A stretch of DNA of 6,140 nucleotides from Candidatus Aerophobota bacterium (lineage in GTDB: Bacteria; Aerophobota; Aerophobia; Aerophobales; AE-B3A): assembly GCA_030602105.1 (NCBI GenBank), contig JAUWAK010000065.1, positions 1 through 6,140 of the forward strand, read 5' to 3'. Made by a program: the position numbers and the translations under genes. The notes below the pieces were generated by a model, which ran no database searches, was not told the DNA's origin, and saw only the letters and a program-made list of their open reading frames with translations. This document shows, piece by piece, positions 1 through 5,908 of the stretch. Within the stretch, counting starts at the first letter, position 1, and each line of letters starts with the position of its first letter.

Positions 1-2
1 AA

Positions 3-239
3 GTGGACAAAAAATCAATGGAACTGAACCTTCTCGGCAAAATGCTCATTATTCTAGGATTGTTAGTAGTGATCATAGGAGCTCTTGTTCTTCTGGTGGG
101 AAAGATTCCTTTTCTAGGGAGACTTCCCGGAGATATAACCATTCGTCGAGCTGGCTTCGGTTTCTATTTTCCTATCACTACCTGTATCTTGATCAGTCTC
201 ATTCTCACCTTTGTGTTTACTCTTTTCTCAAGGAAATGA
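3..239 (+). CDS. DUF2905 family small membrane protein
   Basis: This is a small integral membrane protein of unknown function. Up to 78 residues are visible, and the family is usually about 70. It has a hydrophobic helix at about residues 14-33, then the family hallmark GKIPFLGRLPGDI at about 33-45, then FYFPITTCILISLI inside a second helix ending near the C-terminus. This two-helix plan with a conserved Gly/Pro loop and an FYFP motif is what I recognise as DUF2905. The start is uncertain. An ATG at 18 would give 73 residues, closer to the family norm, but has no Shine-Dalgarno sequence in front, whereas other genes here do. The GTG at 3, or a start left of the window, is therefore also possible. 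The stop lies 21 bases before the penicillin-binding protein gene on the same strand, so the two are probably co-transcribed. The family assignment is firm; the function is unknown. Confidence 0.85.
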   Translation: MDKKSMELNLLGKMLIILGLLVVIIGALVLLVGKIPFLGRLPGDITIRRAGFGFYFPITTCILISLILTFVFTLFSRK

Positions 240-260
240 ATTAGCTTCTGGTAGGAATTT

Positions 261-2336
261 ATGACCAAAAGACGGATTTTTCTCTATAGTGTTCTGGTGC
301 TTTTCTCTGTGATAATAGGAATTGGGGCCGCTTATTTCACTGCTGCTTTTTTTGACCTCCCGCAGATCGAGAAGCTGGAAGGCTACCAACCCAGCGTGAT
401 CAGCAGAGTGTATTCGGAGGATGGAGAGGTCATAGCAGAATTCTTCAGGGAAAGAAGAGAAATAGCTCCTCTTTCCAGGATCCCGGAGTATCTTCAGAAC
501 GCTTTCATCGCCATTGAAGATCATCGGTTCTACCAACATCCAGGAATAGACGTCAGACGCATCTTCAAGGCTGCCTGGATAGATATAACCACCTGGAGTA
601 CTGTCGGGGGAGGAGCTAGCACCATAACCCAGCAGCTGGCCAGGAATCTTTTCTTAACCTTGGAGCAAACCATATCCCGTAAATTGAAGGAAATAATGCT
701 AGCCATTCAAATTGAAAAAAGGTACAGCAAAAGAGAAATCTTCGAGATGTACCTCAACCAGATATACTTTGACCGCAGAGTCCATGGAGTCGGAGAGGCT
801 GCCTCTTTTTATTTCGGCAAAGACGTAGCCGACATAACTCTCGCAGAATCAGCTCTTCTCGCAGCTATACCCAAGAGTCCTGCCCGGTACTCACCCCTTC
901 ATCATCCGGAAAATGCTCAAAGAAGAAAAGAAGTTGTCCTGGAAAAAATGTCAGGCCTGGGCTTCATCAACCAAGAGGAAGAACAGAAAGCTATGGAGGA
1001 AGTCATCCAGATCGTAGAAGGAGAAGAGAAACAAAGAATATATACCGTTAACGCTGCTCCCTATTTTGTGGAGTGGATTCGCCAAAAAATCGAAGAGAGA
1101 TACGGTTATGATAGATTTTGGCGGGGAGGCCTAAGGATCTACACCACTCTTGATTTGAAGCTCCAGGAAGCGGCGGAAGAGGCGCTCACTCCCTATTTGA
1201 AGGAGAATGATTTCCAGGGAGCTCTGGTAGCTATGGATCCCCACACAGGATTCATCAAAGCTTTAGTCGGTGGAAGAGATTTTACCGAAAGTCAGTTCAA
1301 CCGAGCCACCCAGGCTTATCGCCAAACAGGATCTGCCTTCAAGATTTTCACCTACACCGCAGCTATTGACGGGAAAAAGTTCAGTCCGGTCAGCCCCTTC
1401 TTTGACGCTCCTATTGCCTTTAAGGGCAGAAGAGGCCTGGGAAAAAGCGGCGAGGTCAGGGAAAAGGGAGGATTCTGGTCTCCTGAAAATTACGAAAAAT
1501 ACTACTGGGGAAAGGTATATGTCTGGCAGATGTTTGCCCACTCTATCAATGTCGCCTCAGTGAGACTTCTGGAAAAAGTGGGAGTGGGTAAAGTTATCGA
1601 CTACGCACATAGAATGGGGGTGCAGAGTAGACTGAACCACGATCTCACCTTAACCCTGGGAACCTCGGGTATGACCCTGCTGGAGTTGGTTAGAGGATAT
1701 GCCACCGTTGCCAACTATGGGGTGCGAACCAATCCCATCTTTGTTCACCGGATAGAAGATTATGAGGGGGACGTCCTGGAAGAAAGGTTCCCCGAGGGCG
1801 AAATAGTTCTCTCTCCCGAGGCCTCCTTTGTCATGATTGACCTGTTGAAAAAGACCGTTGAGCATGGAACAGGCCGTAGAGTTCGCTCATTGGGATTTGA
1901 AAGGCCGTGCGGGGGGAAAACAGGTACCGTGGGATGGCCAGGCCAAGAGAATACAGACAAAACGATCGACGCCTGGTTCGTGGGTTTCACTCCGGACCTC
2001 ATCGCCGGAGTATGGATAGGTAAGGACGATGCAAGTCCATTGGGAGAAAAGCTTACCGGCAGCGCAGCGGCTATTCCTGTCTGGACAAAATTCATGGAAA
2101 AAGCCCTGGAAGATACACCCGTTAAAGACTTCCCGTCTCCTCCCGGGGTGATCTTTCGTGAAATAGACCTCGATACCGGGCTTCTGAGCAGGCCTGAGTG
2201 CAACAATACCCTGTGGTTCCCCTTTCTTAAAGGAACGGCTCCGCAAGATTACTCCAACGGGCAGGAAACAGGCGTCACCGTGACAGAAGCTACCCTCCTA
2301 CCTTTTCATTCGGCTGTGATGGATGAAGAAAGCTAA
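261..2336 (+). CDS. class A penicillin-binding protein (PBP1A-like, GT51 + transpeptidase)
   Basis: This is a bifunctional peptidoglycan synthase acting outside the cytoplasmic membrane: it polymerises lipid II glycan strands and cross-links the peptides. It has 691 residues, with a membrane anchor at about 6-31. The GT51 domain (about 50-225) shows EDHRFYQHPG with catalytic Glu86, GGGASTITQQLARN (116-129), RKLKE (140-144), REIFEMYLN (158-166) and RRKEVVLEKM. The transpeptidase domain (about 315-610) has SAFK with nucleophile Ser358 and Lys361, SIN (428-430) and KTG (553-555). All three penicillin-binding motifs are present, so both activities are probably intact. After YLNQIYF the usual glycine-rich GxGxYG stretch reads DRRVHG, an oddity. 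The ATG at 261 has AGGA four bases upstream. The gene follows the DUF2905 gene by 21 bases, and its last 14 bases overlap the ATG of a SAM-hydrolase remnant. PBP1A versus other class A subtypes cannot be settled here. Confidence 0.95.
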   Translation: MTKRRIFLYSVLVLFSVIIGIGAAYFTAAFFDLPQIEKLEGYQPSVISRVYSEDGEVIAEFFRERREIAPLSRIPEYLQNAFIAIEDHRFYQHPGIDVRRIFKAAWIDITTWSTVGGGASTITQQLARNLFLTLEQTISRKLKEIMLAIQIEKRYSKREIFEMYLNQIYFDRRVHGVGEAASFYFGKDVADITLAESALLAAIPKSPARYSPLHHPENAQRRKEVVLEKMSGLGFINQEEEQKAMEEVIQIVEGEEKQRIYTVNAAPYFVEWIRQKIEERYGYDRFWRGGLRIYTTLDLKLQEAAEEALTPYLKENDFQGALVAMDPHTGFIKALVGGRDFTESQFNRATQAYRQTGSAFKIFTYTAAIDGKKFSPVSPFFDAPIAFKGRRGLGKSGEVREKGGFWSPENYEKYYWGKVYVWQMFAHSINVASVRLLEKVGVGKVIDYAHRMGVQSRLNHDLTLTLGTSGMTLLELVRGYATVANYGVRTNPIFVHRIEDYEGDVLEERFPEGEIVLSPEASFVMIDLLKKTVEHGTGRRVRSLGFERPCGGKTGTVGWPGQENTDKTIDAWFVGFTPDLIAGVWIGKDDASPLGEKLTGSAAAIPVWTKFMEKALEDTPVKDFPSPPGVIFREIDLDTGLLSRPECNNTLWFPFLKGTAPQDYSNGQETGVTVTEATLLPFHSAVMDEES

Positions 2337-2514
2337 AGCTCGCCCTATTATTACCCTGACGACCGATTTTCGTCATGATCTTTATGTGGGTCAGATTAAG
2401 ATGAAAAGAAATGCGATTATCAATATCTATAGGCCAGCCTCTTTTCTTAAGACCCCCACCATATCCGTGTGTTCCCAGGTAAACTCCTTCTCGTCTCGGC
2501 CAAAATGGCCATAG
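2323..2514 (+). pseudogene. N-terminal remnant of a SAM hydrolase (SAM hydroxide adenosyltransferase, DUF62)
   Basis: The open frame starts at ATG 2323, inside the last codons of the penicillin-binding protein gene, and has 63 codons. Only about the first 36 look meaningful. RPIITLTTDF followed by DLYVGQIK closely matches the N-terminus of the DUF62 / SAM hydroxide adenosyltransferase family, which usually reads like IITLTTDFGxxDxYVGxMKG and continues AILxINP. Here the Gly after TDF is replaced and about one residue is missing. A few extra residues (MKRN) precede AIINI. From about 2430 on, the frame is simply antisense to the 3' end of metK. Family members are about 250-270 residues with catalytic residues further along, so this piece cannot be an active enzyme. 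The overlapping start suggests the intact gene was once translationally coupled to the penicillin-binding protein gene. A chance match or a misassembly junction is possible but less likely. Confidence 0.6.
2337..2426. other. Short convergent junction without a clear terminator
   Basis: These 90 bases separate the stop codons of the penicillin-binding protein gene (+) and metK (-), which are transcribed towards each other. They are almost entirely filled by the SAM-hydrolase remnant. The only hairpin I see is GACGA/TCGTC with a 7-base loop, with no T-run on either side, so I do not call a terminator. Transcription from either side may run into the opposing gene, or termination may be factor-dependent. 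Confidence 0.5.
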
Positions 2515-3575
2515 CAAGCGGTTTTTTTGTAAATAGGACGAAGCAGGTCTAGTTTCTCAATCATACCCCGGGGAGTAAGATCAAAACTCCTCTCTATAAT
2601 CTGTCTTATTTTTATCTCAGGAATCTTCCCCGTACCAAAGGTATTCACCATAAGAGAAACAGGTTTAGTTCCCCCAATCACATAGGCCACCTGAACCTCA
2701 CATTTTTCAGCAAATTCCGAAGCGACCAGATTCTTGGCAATATATCGAGCCATGTAAGCTCCCGAACGATCCACTTTGGTGGGATCTTTTCCGGACAAGC
2801 ATCCCCCGCCGTGAGAACCCACTCCTCCATAGGTGTCCATAATGATCTTTCTGCCGGTAAGGCCGGTATCCGCCTGGGGTCCCCCTATTTTGAAGGAACC
2901 TGTCTGGTTAATGTAGTGGGCTATCTGTTCATTTTTGTATTCTTCAGGAATGCAAGGATTTATGATCTTCTCCACCAACTCATCCTCAATATCCTCTACC
3001 TCCACTTCCGGGGAGTGCTGGGTAGAAATAACCACTGCTTTTACTTTATGGGGTGCACCATTGATATACTCCACTGTCACCTGAGATTTTCCATCAGGCC
3101 GAAGATAAGGTAGAATTTTCTTCTTCCTCGCCTCAGCTAGCCTCCGAGTCAGTCGATGAGCTAGAACTATAGGAAGAGGCATAAATTCTGGTGTCTCGGT
3201 AGTAGCGTAGCCAAACATCATTCCCTGATCTCCGGCACCATATCTATCCACACCTAGAGCAATATCAGCAGATTGCTCATTAATGGAGGTAATTACCGAA
3301 CAACTCTTGTAGTCAATTCCAAAGCCTGCCTGGGTATACCCTATTTCTTTCAGGGTCCTGCGGGCAACCGCCGCGATATCCACATAGCAGGTTGTGGTGA
3401 TCTCTCCGGCCACAAAAACAAGTCCCGTGGTAACGAGCGTCTCGCAGGCTACTCTTCCGTGGGGATCATTCTCCAGGATAGCATCCAGAACAGCATCAGA
3501 AATCTGGTCGGCAATTTTGTCCGGATGTCCCTCTGTAACCGACTCCGAAGTAAACAAATATCTCTCTTTTCCCAT
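2427..3575 (-). CDS. metK: S-adenosylmethionine synthetase
   Basis: This cytoplasmic enzyme makes S-adenosylmethionine from ATP and methionine, releasing phosphate and pyrophosphate. Its 382 residues match the usual 380-400. Counting from the ATG start, the motifs are GHPDK near residue 16, GAGDQGMMFGY (113-123), GGPQADTGLTGRK (231-243), HGGGCLSGKDPTKVDRS (255-271) and YGHFGR near the C-terminus. These cover the ATP, metal and methionine site residues. Two signature positions differ from what I expect: GGPQAD for GGPQGD, and GGGCLSGKD for GGGAFSGKD. ATG 3575 is preferred over an in-frame TTG at 3578, because GAGGAG (3587-3582) lies 6 bases before the ATG and only 3 before the TTG. The gene follows the nucleotidylyltransferase by 19 bases and is probably the last of the operon. 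I see no SAM riboswitch directly upstream. It converges on a relic of a SAM-degrading enzyme. Confidence 0.97.
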   Translation of the reverse strand: MGKERYLFTSESVTEGHPDKIADQISDAVLDAILENDPHGRVACETLVTTGLVFVAGEITTTCYVDIAAVARRTLKEIGYTQAGFGIDYKSCSVITSINEQSADIALGVDRYGAGDQGMMFGYATTETPEFMPLPIVLAHRLTRRLAEARKKKILPYLRPDGKSQVTVEYINGAPHKVKAVVISTQHSPEVEVEDIEDELVEKIINPCIPEEYKNEQIAHYINQTGSFKIGGPQADTGLTGRKIIMDTYGGVGSHGGGCLSGKDPTKVDRSGAYMARYIAKNLVASEFAEKCEVQVAYVIGGTKPVSLMVNTFGTGKIPEIKIRQIIERSFDLTPRGMIEKLDLLRPIYKKTACYGHFGRDEKEFTWEHTDMVGVLRKEAGL

Positions 3576-3581
3576 CAAGAA

Positions 3582-3592
3582 CTCCTCTCCTT
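3582..3592 (-). promoter_or_regulatory. Ribosome-binding site that decides the metK start
   Basis: Reading the - strand, AAGGAGAGGAG occupies 3592-3582. The distal GAGGAG is 6 bases from ATG 3575 but only 3 from the overlapping TTG at 3578, which favours the ATG. The site lies wholly within the 19-base gap after the nucleotidylyltransferase stop. Confidence 0.75.
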
Positions 3593-3594
3593 GA

Positions 3595-4650
3595 TCATTT
3601 ATCGTGCGATCGACCCAACAGGCCCTTGCGTACCACCACCCCTCCCCTCATGGAAAAGTCAGGAGGAATGAAGACACCACTTGCCAGAATACAATCATCT
3701 AGCTCGGCGCCACTCTCCACTACTACACTATCCCAGAGAATGCATTGGCGTAGGGAGGCTCCTTTTCTGATCCTCACCCTATCACCCAGGACACTGCCTC
3801 CTCCTACCTTGACGCCTTCCTCGATCTCACAGCCCTCCCCTATTACCAGAGGAGGTATGAGATGAGCCTGGGGTGAAATTCTGTTTCCCTCCCCTATCCA
3901 GACATTTTCCTTTATCTGGCGGCCGGGTATGTCAATTCCTTCCTTTCCTTTCAGGATATCTTTGTGAGCTTGACGGTAGTCCTCCAAATTACCCACGTCC
4001 GTCCAGTAGCCTTCCATAGAATAACCGTAGATCCCCTCCCCTTTTCTTACCATAGCGGGAAGAACCTGCCTCCCAAAATCGTACTCGCGAGATTCGGGAA
4101 TATGGGAAAAAACTTCTGGCTCAAAAACATAAATTCCCGTGTTGACCTGGTTGGAAAAAACCTCCCCCCAGGTTGGCTTTTCCACGAATTGATTAATTCT
4201 CGACTCCTCGTTACACAGGGCAATGCCGTATTTGAACCTTTCCTCCGTCTCCTTCAAGACGACGGTACACGAAGCCCTCTTGCGCTTATGAAAGTGAAGG
4301 ATTTCCTCCAGGTTAATATTGCTTACTCCGTCGGAGCTTAACACCAGGAAAGTTTCCTGGAAGTAATTTTCCATCTTCTTCACTCCTCCCGCTGTACCCA
4401 AGAGGTGCTCTTCCTCAGAAAAAATAACTCGCACATCAAACCGCCTAGCTGCCGGGGCTAGATAATCTTTTACCTTTTTGGCCCCGTGATGAAGATTTAC
4501 GACTACCTCGTCTATCCCGAATCTTTCCAATAGGCGTAGTGAATAGGACAAGGAAGGCCGATTCACTATAGGAATTATGGGCTTGGGGAGAATATGGGTG
4601 AGAGGTCTGAGGCGTGTTCCCAGCCCGGCTGCCAATACCATAGCTCGCAA
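3595..4650 (-). CDS. sugar-phosphate nucleotidylyltransferase (mannose-1-phosphate guanylyltransferase-like)
   Basis: This is a cytoplasmic enzyme that joins a nucleoside triphosphate to a sugar-1-phosphate to give an NDP-sugar. It has 351 residues. The N-terminal Rossmann-like nucleotidyltransferase domain (1 to about 235) shows GLGTRLRPLT (9-18) and PKP (22-24), a metal-site Asp107 in LSSDGVSN, VEKP (156-159), NTGIYVF (170-176) and a second acidic site YWTDVGN with Asp218. From about 248 to 340, isoleucine/valine-glycine hexapeptide-like repeats indicate a left-handed beta-helix. This matches the COG1208 group; GDP-mannose synthesis is my best guess, but glucose-1-phosphate with UTP or dTTP is possible. 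No phosphomannomutase domain is fused, unlike some relatives. The Asp107 stretch reads SSDGVSN rather than the common SGDxLTD. The TTG start at 4650 gives the expected MRAMVLAAG beginning and has a strong ribosome-binding site. It sits 33 bases after the EIIA gene and 19 before metK. Confidence 0.9.
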   Translation of the reverse strand: MRAMVLAAGLGTRLRPLTHILPKPIIPIVNRPSLSYSLRLLERFGIDEVVVNLHHGAKKVKDYLAPAARRFDVRVIFSEEEHLLGTAGGVKKMENYFQETFLVLSSDGVSNINLEEILHFHKRKRASCTVVLKETEERFKYGIALCNEESRINQFVEKPTWGEVFSNQVNTGIYVFEPEVFSHIPESREYDFGRQVLPAMVRKGEGIYGYSMEGYWTDVGNLEDYRQAHKDILKGKEGIDIPGRQIKENVWIGEGNRISPQAHLIPPLVIGEGCEIEEGVKVGGGSVLGDRVRIRKGASLRQCILWDSVVVESGAELDDCILASGVFIPPDFSMRGGVVVRKGLLGRSHDK

Positions 4651-4657
4651 TCGAGTG

Positions 4658-4664
4658 CTCCTTT
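4658..4664 (-). promoter_or_regulatory. Strong ribosome-binding site for a TTG start
   Basis: AAAGGAG at 4664-4658 (read on the - strand) lies 7 bases before TTG 4650. The next in-frame ATG (4641) would remove the first three residues of a conserved N-terminus, leaving MVLAAG, and is spaced too far away. The TTG start is therefore well supported. Confidence 0.8.
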
Positions 4665-4683
4665 GTCAAATGAGAGGGTGATC

Positions 4684-5139
4684 TTAAGCTTCCTGTTTCT
4701 CAATGATCTTAACTATCTCCTGCACCGCACTTGCTTTCATTAGAGCCTCGCGAGATTTCCTATTTCTCAATAAACGAGAGATGGTAGCTAGAGCTTTCAA
4801 ATAGTCGCCGGATGCATTTTTTGGGGCAGCTAACATGAAGAATAGGTAAACGGGCTCTTTATCCAGAGCGTCAAAATCGATTCCTTCCTTGGAGATGCCA
4901 AAAGCTCCTGTCAGATCTTTGATTCCGGTGGAACGAGCGTGCGGAATGGCTATATTGTACCCAATTCCGGTACTTCCCAATTCTTCTCTTTCCCTAATGA
5001 CCCTTAGGAACTCTTTGCGATCGGTGAGCTTTCCCGCCTTTTCCAATAGATCAGTGAGCTCTTCCAAAACCTCATCCTTGCTTTTAGACTCCAACTTTGC
5101 CTCGATAGCCTTTGCATCAAGAAAAGCTTTTATGTCCAC
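4684..5139 (-). CDS. ptsN: PTS EIIA type-2 domain protein (PtsN/fructose-type)
   Basis: This is a single-domain phosphocarrier of the fructose/mannitol EIIA fold, 151 residues long, probably regulatory in the manner of PtsN (EIIANtr). Expected features are LGSTGIGYNIAIPHARS (54-70), with His67 as the phosphorylation site, and DALDKEPVYLFFMLAAP (90-106). Near residue 113, where PtsN and mannitol EIIA carry a second active-site histidine (KTHLHTL in E. coli PtsN), this protein reads SGDYLKAL, so Tyr113 stands in for His. No EIIB, EIIC, HPr or EI gene is in the window, which favours a regulatory rather than a transport role. The hpf-ptsN order also occurs in the rpoN-hpf-ptsN cluster of gammaproteobacteria, which supports the name. 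The GTG start at 5139 has AAAGGGGG five bases upstream. It follows hpf by 52 bases. What phosphorylates it, and what it controls, cannot be read here. Confidence 0.85.
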   Translation of the reverse strand: MDIKAFLDAKAIEAKLESKSKDEVLEELTDLLEKAGKLTDRKEFLRVIREREELGSTGIGYNIAIPHARSTGIKDLTGAFGISKEGIDFDALDKEPVYLFFMLAAPKNASGDYLKALATISRLLRNRKSREALMKASAVQEIVKIIEKQEA

Positions 5140-5144
5140 CTCGT

Positions 5145-5152
5145 CCCCCTTT
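5145..5152 (-). promoter_or_regulatory. Ribosome-binding site supporting the GTG start of the EIIA gene
   Basis: AAAGGGGG at 5152-5145 on the - strand lies 5 bases before GTG 5139. No ATG at a suitable distance competes with it, so the GTG start is preferred. Confidence 0.7.
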
Positions 5153-5191
5153 GCACGTTAGTTCGACGTATGTTTTTCTCTATCGCACTTT

Positions 5192-5725
5192 TTATAGCTG
5201 GGGTTCTATGAGCCCATAACCACCACTGGTCATCTTGTATATCACATTAACCTGTTCGGTAGCTGCGTTAACAAAAACCAAGAATTTGTCCCGGGAAAGA
5301 TCTAGCTGCATAGTCGCTTCATCCAGGTTCATAGGTTTGGCAATCTGACGGGTAATGTGAATGGCTTCAGACTGAGCTCCGGGTAAGCTCTCATCCTTGA
5401 AATTCATCCTCTCCTGAGCTAATCTTGCGCGGTGTTTATGAGATTTCAATTTCTCTTTGACCTTACGTACCTGCCTCCTCACCTTGTCCACAGCTTTATC
5501 TATGGAAACATGCAGGTCTTCAGATGTTCCCTCTCCATGAATACTAGTTCTATTGCCAAGAACATTGATTTCAGTAATGTATGTTTCTCTTTGCATTTTC
5601 AAAATGACCTTGGCGGATACGATTCTATCAAGATATTTTGTGAGCTTTTCCACCTTTTTGCGAATATGCTTATCTACCTCCTCCTGAATAGGGACATGAA
5701 TTCCGCTCACTTCAATCTTCATCAT
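5192..5725 (-). CDS. hpf: long-form ribosome hibernation promoting factor
   Basis: This protein binds the 30S decoding region and, in its long form, joins two ribosomes into inactive 100S dimers when growth slows. It has 177 residues. The N-terminal S30AE domain (1 to about 100) starts MKIEVSGIHVPIQEEV and ends in a very basic stretch (about 82-105, RRQVRKVKEKLKSHKHR). A linker follows (about 106-120). The C-terminal dimerisation domain (about 121-175) shows IHITRQIAKPMNLDEA, FLVFVNAATEQVNVIY and the terminal GGYGLIEP. The two-domain length clearly makes it long HPF rather than the short HPF or YfiA. Two adjacent ATGs (5725 and 5722) are possible. AAGGGG (5736-5731) lies 5 or 8 bases away, so both are usable. 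It is the first gene after a 183-base leader region and precedes the EIIA gene by 52 bases, as expected for an operon. Confidence 0.95.
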   Translation of the reverse strand: MMKIEVSGIHVPIQEEVDKHIRKKVEKLTKYLDRIVSAKVILKMQRETYITEINVLGNRTSIHGEGTSEDLHVSIDKAVDKVRRQVRKVKEKLKSHKHRARLAQERMNFKDESLPGAQSEAIHITRQIAKPMNLDEATMQLDLSRDKFLVFVNAATEQVNVIYKMTSGGYGLIEPQL

Positions 5726-5775
5726 GTTTACCCCTTCAGATAGGATAGGTAGTAAGAGAACTCACGTTGCGGCAA

Positions 5776-5855
5776 GCCCCCGTCCAGGGATCAATCTCTT
5801 CCCTTCTTACGAGGCCATTGGAGATAGAGAAGACAACCAGTCCTCTGCCGGGGGC
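5776..5855. repeat. GC-rich inverted repeat in the hpf leader
   Basis: GCCCCCG at 5776-5782 is exactly complementary to CGGGGGC at 5849-5855, 66 bases apart. The right arm can instead fold locally, TGCC/GGCA around a GGG loop at 5846-5856. On the - strand the pair would bracket most of the hpf leader and could close a large stem-loop or two alternative folds. No matching inner stem of note was found by eye, so this is only a candidate structure. Confidence 0.3.
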
Positions 5856-5866
5856 ACTTTTTCTCT

Positions 5867-5895
5867 TTTTTATTCCACTTGAGTCCGATAGTCAA
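5867..5895 (-). promoter_or_regulatory. Possible sigma-70-type promoter for hpf and downstream genes
   Basis: On the - strand, TTGACT (5895-5890, five of six matches to the -35 consensus) is followed after 17 bases by TAAAAA (5872-5867, four of six matches to the -10 consensus). Transcription would start near 5860, giving an hpf leader of about 135 bases. It lies just past the cold-shock gene stop, a sensible place for an internal operon promoter. The -10 element is in an A-rich run, so a chance match is possible. Confidence 0.35.
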
Positions 5896-5908
5896 AAGGT
5901 GGGTAAAT

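Noticed and set aside
1..27. Frame 1 reads KWTKNQWN then stop, possibly the tail of an upstream gene
   Set aside because: Eight codons are too few to identify a gene. It is only a hint that an upstream gene might overlap the DUF2905 start.
1263..2246. Several open frames of 70-150 codons, mostly antisense, inside the penicillin-binding protein gene
   Set aside because: They lie within a well-supported conserved gene in other frames and show no recognisable motifs.
2358..2374. GACGA/TCGTC hairpin after the penicillin-binding protein gene
   Set aside because: The stem is short, there is no T-run, and it lies within the SAM-hydrolase remnant, so it is not convincing as a terminator.
2811..3671. 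Plus-strand open frames of 66-132 codons opposite metK
   Set aside because: They are antisense to clear metK coding sequence, with no family features.
3626..4341. Plus-strand open frames opposite the nucleotidylyltransferase gene
   Set aside because: These are antisense shadows rich in Pro, Ser and Thr; the - strand frame has all the family motifs.
4664..4669. Perfect TTGACA on the - strand before the nucleotidylyltransferase
   Set aside because: It abuts the ribosome-binding site and no -10 element lies 16-18 bases downstream, so it is probably chance rather than a promoter.
5846..5872. Plus-strand hairpin TGCC/GGCA followed by T-rich sequence resembling a terminator
   Set aside because: The stem is only 4 base pairs, and no + strand gene ends before it. 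The T-rich run is better explained as the A-rich -10 region on the - strand.
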